DNA from: Fervidibacter sinensis
GTDB taxonomy: Bacteria; Armatimonadota; Fervidibacteria; Fervidibacterales; Fervidibacteraceae
Length of the DNA: 64,000 bases
Reading direction: 5' to 3' (one strand)
Assembly (NCBI GenBank): GCA_032161045.1
Contig: JAVHTH010000010.1
Position numbers and translations under genes: made by a program
Shown here: positions 26,515 through 35,722 of the stretch, piece by piece
Position numbering within the stretch: the stretch's first letter is position 1
How the letters are laid out: every line of letters starts with the position of its first letter
Notes under the pieces: generated by a model
What the model was told of the DNA's origin: nothing
The model's input: only the letters and a program-made list of their open reading frames with translations
The model's database searches: none

Positions 26515-26952
26515 ATGGCAAAAGTGGTGGTCAATGCCAGCGTTTCTGTCAAGTGGTTTAACACAAGTGAGCCATACTCGCAGCAAGCAAGTGCTATGTT
26601 ACGCGACTTCCTTGACGGTCATATTGAAATGCATGTCCCCGAACTTTGGTTTTACGAGATGGCACAAGCCATCAGTAAAGCCATTAACAGGGGGCTCTTG
26701 ACTGAGTCCGAAGGCGCATCGGCTGTAACGCTTATTAGTCGTTTGGGGCTGATAGTTCATCTCAACCCTTCTTGGCAACTTGCCTTTGCTTTCGCCAGGC
26801 AAAATCGCATTCAGGTTTACGATGCGGTTTATGTTTTGCTTGCTGGGGAACTTGGCTGCGATTTGTGGACAGCGGATGAACGGCTTGTGCGAAGCATAGG
26901 AGGCGCTTATCCCTTCGTTCGGTTCATTGCTGATTATGGCTTGAGGAGTTGA
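26515..26952 (+). CDS. PIN-domain protein (VapC-like) with altered first catalytic residue
   Basis: A 145-residue PIN-domain protein, the fold of VapC toxin RNases. The N-terminal motif that is normally VVDASVAVKW reads VVNASVSVKW, so the first metal-binding Asp is Asn7 (codon AAT, 26533-26535). The other acidic positions look intact: Glu in PELWFYEMAQAI (about 43), Asp in QVYDAVYVLLA (about 101) and Asp in LWTADERLV (about 119). VapC toxins cut tRNA or rRNA using these acids, so this copy could be weakened or inactive. The gene follows its small partner by 6 nt, and a thioredoxin-like gene starts 7 nt after its stop. Confidence 0.82.
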   Translation: MAKVVVNASVSVKWFNTSEPYSQQASAMLRDFLDGHIEMHVPELWFYEMAQAISKAINRGLLTESEGASAVTLISRLGLIVHLNPSWQLAFAFARQNRIQVYDAVYVLLAGELGCDLWTADERLVRSIGGAYPFVRFIADYGLRS

Positions 26953-26959
26953 ATGTGAG

Positions 26960-27229
26960 ATGAACAAAGTTGAGATCTTGATCATTGAAGCGCTTGAACC
27001 TTGCGAACAATGTCGGCGCGCAAAGGAAATCGCCAACGATTTGGCTCAGAAGTATGAAGGCGTGAGTGTTCGGGTCATAAAAGTGCTTGACCCTGAAGCG
27101 GACAAGTATGGTGTCGTGATGACGCCGACGGTCGTGGTCAATGGCGTCATAATTTCGGTTCGGAGAGCGCCCGACCCCGAAAGGTTGGAGCGCTTCATCA
27201 AAAACCAGTTGGGAGGTGTCGCGCAATGA
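26960..27229 (+). CDS. Small thioredoxin-fold protein with CxxC
   Basis: An 89-residue protein with the minimal thioredoxin fold: a beta strand, the active-site motif PCEQC (about residues 14-18), and the cis-proline segment MTPTVVVNG. It is short like archaeal and thermophile mini-thioredoxins/redoxins. It overlaps the next gene by 4 nt (ATGA), so the two are translated together. The role is probably thiol-disulfide exchange; partners are unknown. A GAGTTGAATGTGAG leader gives a weak ribosome binding site. Confidence 0.75.
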   Translation: MNKVEILIIEALEPCEQCRRAKEIANDLAQKYEGVSVRVIKVLDPEADKYGVVMTPTVVVNGVIISVRRAPDPERLERFIKNQLGGVAQ

Positions 27230-28188
27230 AGCGCTCGTCAATAGGATTCATCGTCTTTCTGGTCGTTGCGATTGGTATCATTTACGGCTTGTCCAAATTA
27301 ACTTCCCGCAAGGAAGGGACGGAAACAAGTTCAACAATACCTTCGCAGTTAGCAGAAGCAACGGAAACCGAACAAAGTGGGGATGTTCCCGTTCCGTCAG
27401 CGAAGGGAACGATTTACGGACCTCAAGATGCAAAGGTGAAAGTTGTGGCTATACTCCCACCTTCAGGTTGTCAGATGCCCAACCTGAGGATCCTTAGGGA
27501 AATTGCGAGGGCGGAGCCGAAACGAGTTCGTGTTGAAATCTATGGCATGGGGTCGGAGAAAGCACAAGAAGTTGCAAGGCAATATGGCGCTTCCTGCGCA
27601 TCAATTTTCATCAACGGCAAAAACGCGTTCACTGTCAAAACTGGCGGCAAGGTGAGGAATGTCGTTTTCAAGCAATCGCCGGGTGGATATTACCAATCCA
27701 CAGACTTGATTGAAGTCATTCACGAGGAGTTACAGAAAGCCTATGGCGAAGGCTTCAGTGAAAAGACCCTGAACGAATTAAGGGACAAAGGGAGAAAATT
27801 TGGTGGACATGGCGGCGAAGAGGTCGTGGAAAGCCAGAAGCAGGCTAAAGTGGTCGTTGAAGTTTTGACGCCGTCACAAAAAGCGCCCATTTACCCCCTT
27901 TTCTCAAACGCGGTTAAAAAGTTGGAGCAGTTGAAGGAAAAATATGGGAACGACTTGGCTGTCACTGTCTACTCCCTGATGACGGAAGAGGGACAGCAAA
28001 GAATGCGAGAGTTGAAACTCAACGGTCCAGCAATTGTCATCAATGGAAAGACTGCTCACGAGATACAGGGACAAGGAGGCAAGAGAAGGACAATTATCAC
28101 GGGATACAGTGGCGGCACTCCGCTTTTCTCAATAAGCGACATAGAAGAAATTGTCAAGGCTTACATGCAACAGGCAAAGAAAAAGTAA
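27226..28188 (+). CDS. Membrane-anchored protein with two thioredoxin-like domains
   Basis: A 320-residue protein with an N-terminal membrane helix (GFIVFLVVAIGIIYGL). Two domains follow with thioredoxin-like features: about 65-165 (VKVVAILPPSGCQMPNLRILREIA, SIFINGKNAF) and about 205-320 (AKVVVEVLTPSQKAPIYPLF, PAIVINGKTAH). Neither has CxxC; the first has one Cys at the active-site position. It overlaps the upstream small thioredoxin gene by 4 nt. A role as a periplasmic redox partner or scaffold for the small thioredoxin is an inference. The domain assignment is by pattern and moderate. Confidence 0.6.
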   Translation: MKRSSIGFIVFLVVAIGIIYGLSKLTSRKEGTETSSTIPSQLAEATETEQSGDVPVPSAKGTIYGPQDAKVKVVAILPPSGCQMPNLRILREIARAEPKRVRVEIYGMGSEKAQEVARQYGASCASIFINGKNAFTVKTGGKVRNVVFKQSPGGYYQSTDLIEVIHEELQKAYGEGFSEKTLNELRDKGRKFGGHGGEEVVESQKQAKVVVEVLTPSQKAPIYPLFSNAVKKLEQLKEKYGNDLAVTVYSLMTEEGQQRMRELKLNGPAIVINGKTAHEIQGQGGKRRTIITGYSGGTPLFSISDIEEIVKAYMQQAKKK

Positions 28189-28230
28189 CGCAAGACTCAC
28201 TTGCTCATCGGATGAGTTGGCGGTGGGAAG

Positions 28231-30705
28231 ATGGGTTCCTTAAGCCTTCAAAGCATCAGTAAAAGTTTCGGCGGGATTCAAGCGCTCAAGGGCGTTGATT
28301 TGGAACTGAGAAGCGGAGAAATCCATGCTTTGGTTGGAGAGAATGGGGCGGGCAAGTCCACGCTGATTAAAATTGCAGGTGGTGTATTCCCGCCTGATGA
28401 AGGCTCTATCCTAATTGACGGCAAGCAAGTCCGCTTCTCCGACCCAAGAGATGCTCAACTTCACGGCATTGTCGTCATACACCAAACCCCAAACCTTTGT
28501 CAACACCTTTCCGTCGCCGAAAACATTTTGCTCGGGCACTTGCCAACTCAATGCGGCATCGTTCAATGGAAGAAAGCGTTTCAAATGGCTTCCGAGTTAG
28601 TGGCGCAGTTAGGTGTTTCATTGCCGCTAAACGAACCTGTCAGAAATTTGTCCGCATCGCAGCAACAACTTGTCGCACTCGCTCGTGCCCTGTCCCTTCA
28701 AGCGAAATGGCTCATTTTGGATGAGCCTACCGCTTCTTTATCTCACTCCGAGGTTGAGAGGCTCTTCTCACTCCTTCGCCAACTTAAGGTTCAAGGTGTT
28801 GGGATTCTTTTCGTCAGCCACCGCTTGGAAGAGGTTTTGGAAATTAGTGACCGCATCACGGTTTTGAGAGATGGCGAGAAAGTTGCAACAATTCCAACTG
28901 ACAATGCGACCCGTGAGAGGCTCATTGAGTTGATGGTCGGAAAAACACCTGCGCCAGTCGCACAAGAGAAGGGCTCTTTGGAAAGAATCGGGTTGGGAGA
29001 GGTCGTCCCGCTCCTTCAACTGCAAAATGTGTCTGTTGACGGTTTCGTAAAAGGAGTGAACTTGACAATTCACAAGGGCGAGGTTGTCGGTTTGTTTGGC
29101 TTGGTCGGTGCAGGCAGGAGTGAATTGGCACAAGCGATCGTCGGGTTAAGGAGAATTGATGGCGGGCGAGTGTTTTGGAAGGGAAAGCAAGTTCGTTTTC
29201 GCACGCTGAAAGAAGCGTTGCGTGCAGGCATCGCTTACTTGCCCGAAGACCGACTACAGCAAAGTTTGCTCCAATCAAGAAGCATACGCGAAAACATTGG
29301 GTTGCCGAATCTGGCTCAATTCAGTCGTTGCGGTGTCATTGACGAACAGGTTGAAAGGGAAGCGGCGCAAAAGCAAGCAGAAAACTTGAGGGTCAAAATG
29401 GCGACTGTGGAGCAACCGGCGCGCGAACTTTCTGGCGGCAACCAACAGAAAGTGGCGCTGGCAAAGTGGCTATTGACAAATCCTGAGTTGTTGATTTTGG
29501 ATGAACCAACTCACGGGATTGATGTCGCGACGAAAGCCGAAATTCACAGGCTAATCCTTGAGTGGAAACAAAGGGGCAAAACCATTTTGCTCATTTCAAG
29601 CGAACTTGAAGAGTTGCAGCGACTTTGTGACCGAATTGTCGTGATGAGGCAGGGCGAAATTGTCGGTGAGTTTAAACCCAGTGCACCACAGGCTCAAATC
29701 TTGGAAGCAGCGTTCAAGCAATTTGACCGAAGGACCGGAAGGTTAACTGAGAGACAGCCAAAACGGTGGGCAAGTTTAGGGCGAATTTTTTCGCGCGAAT
29801 TCAGTTTGCTTTTGTTCATTGGGTTGGTCGCAATTTCGGTCGGTTTGAAGAACCCTGCTTTCATCACCGCCGAACACTGGCTCACTCTCGTTCAAGAAAG
29901 CGCTCCGATGCTTATCGGGGCAGTCGCAATTGCTATGGTCATTCTGTCCGGAAACTTGGATTTGTCCGTCGGCTCGGTTCTCGGCGCGTGCGCTATGGCT
30001 GCAGGTCACGCTGCAAAGGCGGAAGTTCCCTTGCCATTCGTTGTTTTGATCGCTTTGGGCTTGGGCGCAGCAATAGGAATTGTCAATGGTTCGCTCGTCA
30101 CGAAACTTTCAATTCCGTCCATCATTGTCACTTTGGGGATGATGGGCATAGTTCGTGGGACGATGATTGTTTTGACGAAAGGTTACTGGGTCATCGGATT
30201 GCCCGAAAGTTTCCGCTGGATTGGGACGGGCAAAATTCTTGGTGTCCCGGTCCCAATTTGGATTGCGATGGTAACTTTGATGCTGGGTTGGTTCCTGCTT
30301 AGTCGGACGAGATGGGGGCGAGACCTTTACGCAATAGGGAACAATCCAGAAGCAGCAAGGCTCGCCGGCATCCCTGTGAGGAGGCGAATTTTCAGCGTCT
30401 TCTTAGTTTGCGGGACACTTATCGGTTTGGCGTCGCTTGTCTACGCAGCCCGCTTCCCAGTAGTTCAATCCGAAACGGGTAAAGGCTTTGAATTGGATGT
30501 CATCACCGCAGCGGTTTTCGGGGGCGTGAACATTTTCGGCGGCTCAGGTTCAGTCATCGGCGCTGCTCTGGGAGCATTTGCAGTCACAGTTCTCCACTCA
30601 GCGCTAACATTCATGCAACTGGCGGGAGAATGGGACAAGTTTGCACTTGGCGGATTAATCTTGCTGAGCATCGTCATAGATTCAATCCGGCAGAGGCGAC
30701 AGTAG
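28231..30705 (+). CDS. Fused sugar ABC transporter: RbsA-like double ATPase plus RbsC-like permease
   Basis: A single 824-residue chain carrying what is normally two proteins of the ribose/CUT2 importer family. The first ATPase (about 1-240) has Walker A GENGAGKS, a signature-like LSASQQQ and Walker B LILDEPTASLS. The second (about 255-495) has GLVGAGRS, LSGGNQQK and LILDEPTHGID, as in RbsA. After a linker (about 495-520) the RbsC-like permease follows (about 520-820) with eight or so membrane helices and ILSGNLDLSVGS, NGSLVTKLSIPSIIVTLGMM, AIGNNPEAARLAGI and GAALGAFAVTVLHSAL. No substrate-binding protein is adjacent. A GGCGGTGGGAAG ribosome binding site precedes the ATG. The sugar is unknown. 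Confidence 0.92.
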   Translation: MGSLSLQSISKSFGGIQALKGVDLELRSGEIHALVGENGAGKSTLIKIAGGVFPPDEGSILIDGKQVRFSDPRDAQLHGIVVIHQTPNLCQHLSVAENILLGHLPTQCGIVQWKKAFQMASELVAQLGVSLPLNEPVRNLSASQQQLVALARALSLQAKWLILDEPTASLSHSEVERLFSLLRQLKVQGVGILFVSHRLEEVLEISDRITVLRDGEKVATIPTDNATRERLIELMVGKTPAPVAQEKGSLERIGLGEVVPLLQLQNVSVDGFVKGVNLTIHKGEVVGLFGLVGAGRSELAQAIVGLRRIDGGRVFWKGKQVRFRTLKEALRAGIAYLPEDRLQQSLLQSRSIRENIGLPNLAQFSRCGVIDEQVEREAAQKQAENLRVKMATVEQPARELSGGNQQKVALAKWLLTNPELLILDEPTHGIDVATKAEIHRLILEWKQRGKTILLISSELEELQRLCDRIVVMRQGEIVGEFKPSAPQAQILEAAFKQFDRRTGRLTERQPKRWASLGRIFSREFSLLLFIGLVAISVGLKNPAFITAEHWLTLVQESAPMLIGAVAIAMVILSGNLDLSVGSVLGACAMAAGHAAKAEVPLPFVVLIALGLGAAIGIVNGSLVTKLSIPSIIVTLGMMGIVRGTMIVLTKGYWVIGLPESFRWIGTGKILGVPVPIWIAMVTLMLGWFLLSRTRWGRDLYAIGNNPEAARLAGIPVRRRIFSVFLVCGTLIGLASLVYAARFPVVQSETGKGFELDVITAAVFGGVNIFGGSGSVIGAALGAFAVTVLHSALTFMQLAGEWDKFALGGLILLSIVIDSIRQRRQ

Positions 30706-30715
30706 GTGAGAGACT

Positions 30716-31234
30716 ATGCCTGAGAAACTGACACCGGAACAATGCAAGCGTGAGGTTTTGAGATACTTGCCGCAACGGTTTGGAATTCCCGTTGAAGTCC
30801 TTGACAGATACAACTACATTTGGAGCGGCGGGGCAATTTGGATGACAAGTGTGCCCTTAGAACTTTTGCCAACTCACAGGGCTGTTCAGCGTGTCGGGTT
30901 GCGAGCGCTCAGAAAAGTCCCGCAAGGTTGGAAACCGACAACACCGCTCTTGCAATTCTTTGACCGCTACATTACTCGGAACAGGGTTTCTTTGACGCAA
31001 GAGCAATGGAAGCAACTTTTGAGCGGACAGGCGATTGACTGTTTGAAGGAAGGAATCTTGACCGACCAACTTTCACCGGGCTACATTGCCCTTGAACTTG
31101 ACGGAGTTATAGTCGGCTGTGGGTTCTTTAACGGTCGCTTTCTCAACCACCAATTGTCAAAAGTAAGGGCTGCGGAACTTGCGGAAATTTTTGGCTTGAC
31201 AGTTTCCGTTACTGAAGGCAGCGACGAGGATTGA
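30716..31234 (+). CDS. Small RsmF/NOL1-type PUA-like RNA-binding protein
   Basis: A 172-residue protein without a methyltransferase domain. Its C-terminal half (GYIALELDGVIVGCGFFNGRFLNHQLSK) resembles the PUA-like RNA-binding domain of RsmF/NOL1-type RNA methyltransferases, with the pattern G-x-G-F...GR-x-x-NH. The N-terminal part (KREVLRYLPQRFGIPVEVLDRYNYI) is also seen in stand-alone fmu-type proteins. It starts 10 nt after the transporter gene and ends 3 nt before pabB. Function in ribosome biogenesis is possible; the call rests on motif resemblance only. Confidence 0.5.
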   Translation: MPEKLTPEQCKREVLRYLPQRFGIPVEVLDRYNYIWSGGAIWMTSVPLELLPTHRAVQRVGLRALRKVPQGWKPTTPLLQFFDRYITRNRVSLTQEQWKQLLSGQAIDCLKEGILTDQLSPGYIALELDGVIVGCGFFNGRFLNHQLSKVRAAELAEIFGLTVSVTEGSDED

Positions 31235-31237
31235 TAG

Positions 31238-32701
31238 TTGGCAAACGCTGGGGTGAAAATTGCTGTGCTTCGCTTCGTAGAACTTCCGTTCATCAACCCG
31301 CTTGAAGCCTACAAGCGACTGCCGCTTGAAAGTTTCGGGGCAATCGTTTTGCACAGCGGTCATGATCCTTTGCCAGACCATCAATATCCCTTGGCGCGAT
31401 ATTGCTTCTTTGTCGCTAAACCCTTCGCCCAAATCAAATTCACCATCGGCGACCAATTCGTTCTCGTGTTGTGTAATGGTGAGCGGAAGGTTTGCACTCA
31501 TCCGTTTTCGGTGATTCGTGAGTTTTGGATGGCTATGAGGGAGAAATTGGGATATCTGCCGGATTTGCCCACGCCGTTCCCTTGCGGACTCGTCGGCTAT
31601 TTGAGTTACGACTTGCGGGTCACTTTGGAAAAACTCCCGTTTAAGGCAAAGAGGGACTTAAAGATGCCAGACCTTTGGATGGGCGCTTACGGTTTTGCTC
31701 TGACATGGGATTTGCGGGAACGAAAACTTTACGCGACGGCGACGGGTTTACCAGAAGTTGGCAAAGATGCAGACAGACTTGCGTCTCAAAGGTTGGAGCG
31801 AGTTATCGCTTGGCTGGAAAGTGAGCCAAGACATGAGCCACTTCAGAACTTGGTCGCTCAGACGCCATTGTTAACCGACATGACGAAAGACGAGTATTTT
31901 GCCGCAGTTGAACGCATCAAAGCCTACATTGCTGCGGGTGACATTTACCAAGTCAACTTTGCCCACAGGTTCAGAGCCCCAATTCATGCCGATGCACCTT
32001 CACTTTTCTTAAGGCTCTGTCAAGTTAACCCTGCTCCTTTCGCTGCCTTTTTGAACTTGGGCAGCGTTTTCGTTCTCTGCAGTTCGCCGGAGAGGTTTTT
32101 GCACTTTGACCCAATAACCCGAATTGCCCACACCAGACCCATCAAGGGGACAAGACCGCGCGGAGGAACCGAAAGCGAGGACGAAAATTTAGCGAAGGAT
32201 TTGCTTGAAAGTGAAAAGGACAAAGCCGAGCACATCATGATTGTTGACTTAGAACGAAACGACTTGGGGAAAGTTGCTGAAACTGGCAGCGTTAGAGTCA
32301 GCAGACTTTACGCTCTTGAACCCCACCCGACAGTTTGGCATTTGGTTTCAACGGTTGAGGCGAGAATACCACCGCAAAAAGATGTTGCCGATTTGCTATT
32401 TGCTATGTTCCCCGGCGGCTCAATAACGGGAGCGCCGAAAATTCGCGCGATGGAGATCATTGACGAAGTTGAGCCTGTGGCTCGTGGGATTTACACGGGC
32501 AGCATTGGCTATTGGAGTTTTTCGGGGCACTGCGATTTCAACATCGTCATCAGGACCGCTGTCTTGACAAATGGGATGGCTTACTTCCACGCAGGCGGTG
32601 GCATTGTCGCTGACTCCGACCCTGAGGCTGAATATGAGGAGACGCTCGCAAAAGCAAAAGGTTTGCTAAAGATGTTGGGATGCGTCACCCACGACTATTG
32701 A
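31238..32701 (+). CDS. pabB: Aminodeoxychorismate synthase component I
   Basis: A 487-residue chorismate-binding enzyme that should make 4-amino-4-deoxychorismate for folate. The C-terminal domain (about 215-485) holds the chorismate-utilising signatures IAAGDIYQVNFAHRF, SPERFL, IVDLERNDLG, FPGGSITGAPK and YTGSIGYWSF. The PIKGT motif (HTRPIKGTRPRGG) has the Lys that marks PabB rather than the Ala of anthranilate synthase TrpE. The glutaminase partner PabA is not in the window, and the usual aminodeoxychorismate lyase is not fused. The start is TTG 31238 with GAGGAT upstream; GTG 31253 is possible. It is closely packed after the PUA-like gene, so probably co-transcribed. Confidence 0.9.
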   Translation: MANAGVKIAVLRFVELPFINPLEAYKRLPLESFGAIVLHSGHDPLPDHQYPLARYCFFVAKPFAQIKFTIGDQFVLVLCNGERKVCTHPFSVIREFWMAMREKLGYLPDLPTPFPCGLVGYLSYDLRVTLEKLPFKAKRDLKMPDLWMGAYGFALTWDLRERKLYATATGLPEVGKDADRLASQRLERVIAWLESEPRHEPLQNLVAQTPLLTDMTKDEYFAAVERIKAYIAAGDIYQVNFAHRFRAPIHADAPSLFLRLCQVNPAPFAAFLNLGSVFVLCSSPERFLHFDPITRIAHTRPIKGTRPRGGTESEDENLAKDLLESEKDKAEHIMIVDLERNDLGKVAETGSVRVSRLYALEPHPTVWHLVSTVEARIPPQKDVADLLFAMFPGGSITGAPKIRAMEIIDEVEPVARGIYTGSIGYWSFSGHCDFNIVIRTAVLTNGMAYFHAGGGIVADSDPEAEYEETLAKAKGLLKMLGCVTHDY

Positions 32702-32837
32702 CAAAGATGCAAAGTTGGCTTTTGCCCAGCACACGAAAAAGTGGACCATATGCCGTTTTTTAGGGTCGGTGTGTTAGCATAAAGTTGGGCGAGTTGGAAT
32801 TCTCGCCCCAATTCGGGTTTTGAGAGGTGCTCTGAAC

Positions 32838-33749
32838 ATGAGGAACTTATGGTTCGTTGCGTTGCTTTGTGTTGGGCTCATTTTGGCGGCATTCGCGCAG
32901 ACCCAGCAAAGTTCGCCCCCGCAGCAGACTTTCATTTTGCGTTACAAAGGCAAGCCGGGAGATGTCAACCGATACAAGTCATGGTTTGTCATGAGGATGG
33001 TCGGCACCCTTGTCACCCCCGCAGGTCCACGAGAGAGGAGAATGGAGTATCAGTCGGAAGCAACTTACCTGCATAAGATTGTGAGCGTCTCTGAAGACGG
33101 CACGCTTGAAATTGAGACTACGAAGGAGAGCGGGAAAGCCAAAATCGGCGATGGCGAGCAAATGGAAGATTTGCCCGATAGACCTTACAGGCGTGTCGTC
33201 AAGATGACCAATCGGGGCAAAGTGCTTGAGTCAAAGGAGTACGAGAACGGTGAGGTGAAAGAGGAAGAAGACGAGGGGACAGAAGAGTCACCAATGGCAA
33301 GCCGTCGTTACGACCCAACTCGCTGGCTTGACAAAATTTACGAAACTGCCGTCCACAACATCGCCTTCCCAGAGCAAGCCGTTAAAGTCGGCGATGTCTG
33401 GCAAGAAAAAGTGAGCGAACAGATGACCCCAAATTGCAAAGTCCCAATCGCTATCACTTCCCGATTCAAAGAGTTGGTCAAACTGAACGGAAGGCTTTGC
33501 GCGGTGATCCAGAGCGATGTGGACGCACCCTTTGAGGGACAGGACAACATCGGCGAAGTGACGGTAGGTGTGAAAGGACGATTTACAGCAACTATGACGA
33601 TTTACTTTGACCCTGAACTTGGGGACGAAGTTCAAGCAATGGACGAAGCAAGGCTCGTTCTTGAAATGACTTTGAGCGCGCCGGGTCGCCCTACCTTGAC
33701 AATCACCAACAAGATTATCAGCAGGGGCAAAACTGTCAGGTTGGACTGA
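32838..33749 (+). CDS. Secreted protein of unknown function
   Basis: A 303-residue exported protein: signal peptide MRNLWFVALLCVGLILAAFAQ, then a beta-rich body. The stretch LRYKGKPGDVNRYKSWFVMRM and later EQAVKVGDVWQEKVSEQM recall uncharacterised secreted proteins that start with a 'flow rate/lipid-carrier'-like beta sheet (DUF6263-like), but this is a weak resemblance. An acidic linker (EVKEEEDEGTEE) lies in the middle. ATG 32838 is placed 9 nt after AGAGGTG. A palindrome GGGCGAGTTGG-AATTCTCGCCC-like sequence (32787-32809) lies upstream. No function can be assigned. Confidence 0.65.
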   Translation: MRNLWFVALLCVGLILAAFAQTQQSSPPQQTFILRYKGKPGDVNRYKSWFVMRMVGTLVTPAGPRERRMEYQSEATYLHKIVSVSEDGTLEIETTKESGKAKIGDGEQMEDLPDRPYRRVVKMTNRGKVLESKEYENGEVKEEEDEGTEESPMASRRYDPTRWLDKIYETAVHNIAFPEQAVKVGDVWQEKVSEQMTPNCKVPIAITSRFKELVKLNGRLCAVIQSDVDAPFEGQDNIGEVTVGVKGRFTATMTIYFDPELGDEVQAMDEARLVLEMTLSAPGRPTLTITNKIISRGKTVRLD

Positions 33750-33796
33750 GCAACTCACATTTGGATTCATGCACCATAGAAAGGAGCGGAGGCGCT

Positions 33797-34966
33797 GTGT
33801 GGTTTATAGCGACACCTGAAGACCTAAAGTCTGGTCGTCTGACCGATGTCTACTTTGAGCGGACAGTTCAAGTTTTAAAAGCGGCAGGCATAAGCAAGCG
33901 CGTGGTTATGGAGGTTAGGGCGACACATTTACCCCGCAATTACGAGTGGGGGATTTTCGTCGGCGTTGAAGAAGCACTCCACTTACTTGAGGGTTTGCCC
34001 GTTGATGTTGATGGGCTTGAGGAAGGAAGTGTTTTTAGAGCGGGTGAGCCTGTTCTAAGGGTGAGCGGCGAATATACTCAGTTCGGAATTTACGAAACAC
34101 CCTTGCTCGGCATTTTGTGTCAAGCATCGGGAGTGGCAACTAAGGCTGCAAGGTGCAAAAAGGCTGCAGGGCATCGTCTCGTGCTGAGTTTCGGTGCGAG
34201 GAGAATGCACCCAGCAATTGCACCGATGATTGACCGAGCCGCTTACATCGGTGGCTGCGATGGTGTTGCGGTGACGATGAGCGCTGAACTTTTGGGCATA
34301 AAACCTTCGGGCACAATGCCCCATGCCCTCATCATTCTGGTCGGAGACACCGTTGAGGCGTTGAAGTGGTTTGACAAAGTTATTGACCCATCAGTGCCGA
34401 GGGTCGCTTTGATTGACACTTTCAACGACGAAAAGTTTGAAGCCATCCGCTGCGCTGAAGCGCTGGGTGAGAAACTCGCCGCAGTCAGGTTTGATACACC
34501 CGGCTCGCGGAGAGGCGACATGTTGGAGTTGCTCCGAGAAGTTCGCTGGGAGTTGGACATTCGGGGTTTCAAACATGTCAAGTTGTTCGTCAGCGGAGGA
34601 CTTGACGAATATGAGATTTTGCAACTGAACGAAGTCGCTGACGCATACGGGGTCGGAACAGCAATCAGCAACGCACCGACGATAAACTTCGCCATGGACA
34701 TTGTTGAGGTTGAGGGCAAACCGATTGCCAAACGAGGTAAAATGGCTGGAGCAAAAGACATTTGGCGTTGTGAGAGTTGCTTGCATGGGGTTGTGACTTT
34801 GGCTGACCGTGAGCCAGAAGGTCCTTGCCCCAAATGCGGTGGCAATTTGGTCAAAGCAACGAGACCGCTTATGCGAAACGGGAAAGTCGTCGCACCGTTC
34901 CCATCGCCGCAGGAACTCCGCGAACGAGTCTTAAGCGTGTTACCGAAACTTGAACCAATTCGTTGA
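33797..34966 (+). CDS. pncB: Nicotinate phosphoribosyltransferase
   Basis: A 389-residue enzyme of NAD salvage that joins nicotinate and phosphoribosyl pyrophosphate. It matches the archaeal/thermophile branch: FIATPEDLKSGRLTDVYF at the start, SFGARRMHPAIAPMIDRAAYIGGCDG, GTMPHALI, and the phosphate-binding FVSGGLDEYEI. A C-terminal zinc-ribbon-like part has CESC and CPKCGG. GTG 33797 was chosen because AAGGAGCGGAGG lies just upstream and family homology begins right after; TTG 33761 is in frame but unsupported. It is located between a secreted protein and the ATP synthase operon, without clear link to either. Confidence 0.9.
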   Translation: MWFIATPEDLKSGRLTDVYFERTVQVLKAAGISKRVVMEVRATHLPRNYEWGIFVGVEEALHLLEGLPVDVDGLEEGSVFRAGEPVLRVSGEYTQFGIYETPLLGILCQASGVATKAARCKKAAGHRLVLSFGARRMHPAIAPMIDRAAYIGGCDGVAVTMSAELLGIKPSGTMPHALIILVGDTVEALKWFDKVIDPSVPRVALIDTFNDEKFEAIRCAEALGEKLAAVRFDTPGSRRGDMLELLREVRWELDIRGFKHVKLFVSGGLDEYEILQLNEVADAYGVGTAISNAPTINFAMDIVEVEGKPIAKRGKMAGAKDIWRCESCLHGVVTLADREPEGPCPKCGGNLVKATRPLMRNGKVVAPFPSPQELRERVLSVLPKLEPIR

Positions 34967-35000
34967 CAGGTTGACAATTTTGTCTTCGGCGGTGACCTTC

Positions 35001-35225
35001 ATGAAGAAGGAAGACAAAAGCCCAATGCGCCGCCTTGATTGGGCTGTTGCTGCCACTTCAGGAACCTTTATGGTCGGTTCGGTTCTCGCTGGTCTCATCA
35101 TCGGTTGGTGGCTTGACAAAAAGTTTGGCATTGACCCAATCGGCAAAGCCATCGGTGTGATTTTGGGCGGGACAGCGGGCACAATTGAGTTGGTGCGGAT
35201 GCTTTTAAAAGTTTCGCGCAGGTGA
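35001..35225 (+). CDS. AtpZ/AtpI-type ATP synthase accessory protein
   Basis: A 74-residue protein with two membrane helices (SGTFMVGSVLAGLIIGWWL and IGVILGGTAGTIELVRML) matching the ATPase_gene1/AtpZ family. It opens the ATP synthase operon. Such proteins help ring assembly or ion supply in some species. ATG 35001 has GGCGGTGACC upstream; TTG 34950 is the longest in-frame start. Confidence 0.78.
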   Translation: MKKEDKSPMRRLDWAVAATSGTFMVGSVLAGLIIGWWLDKKFGIDPIGKAIGVILGGTAGTIELVRMLLKVSRR

Positions 35226-35252
35226 CGATATTTAAGTTGAGGTGCGGGCTTG

Positions 35253-35693
35253 ATGGCTAAGCACCCGAGCGTTGATTTGGGTTTCTTGCAGCGCACCTAC
35301 CGAACGACTTTGCTCGTCGGTGGATTGATCACTTTGCTTTTGTGCGCGACGGCGAACGCGAAGTGGGTTCTCAACTACGCTTTCGGTGTGCTAACGATGT
35401 TGGCTTTTGTGAAAACAACTGAGGTTTTCGTCACACAAACTTACCGAGCACCGAACGAGCCGAAGCCTAAACGCCGTTGGATTAGTGCCCTGATGCTTGG
35501 TAAGTGGGTAATCCTGACAGCCTGTCTTTACTTTCTGAACAGGCTGCGTTATTTTGATGGCGTGCTTCTGCTGGCAGGTCTCGCAACTATGCACGCTGTC
35601 ATGGTCTTCAAAATCTTCGGTTTAGCATTGCAAAGCATAATCCAAGAACGCTCAGAACGAATTGTGAAATCGCAACACAAGGAAAGCGACTGA
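35253..35693 (+). CDS. atpI: ATP synthase subunit I-like membrane protein
   Basis: A 146-residue protein with four predicted membrane helices (TLLVGGLITLLLCATANA, FGVLTMLAFVKT, LMLGKWVILTACLYFL, LAGLATMHAVMVFKIF). Its position directly upstream of subunit a, its size and helix layout fit the AtpI family (ATP-synt_I), which assists c-ring assembly. Sequence signature is weak, as usual. ATG 35253 follows GAGGTGCGGGCTTG. Confidence 0.7.
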   Translation: MAKHPSVDLGFLQRTYRTTLLVGGLITLLLCATANAKWVLNYAFGVLTMLAFVKTTEVFVTQTYRAPNEPKPKRRWISALMLGKWVILTACLYFLNRLRYFDGVLLLAGLATMHAVMVFKIFGLALQSIIQERSERIVKSQHKESD

Positions 35694-35722
35694 GACCGAA
35701 AGTTTGAAGGAGGGCTTAACGA

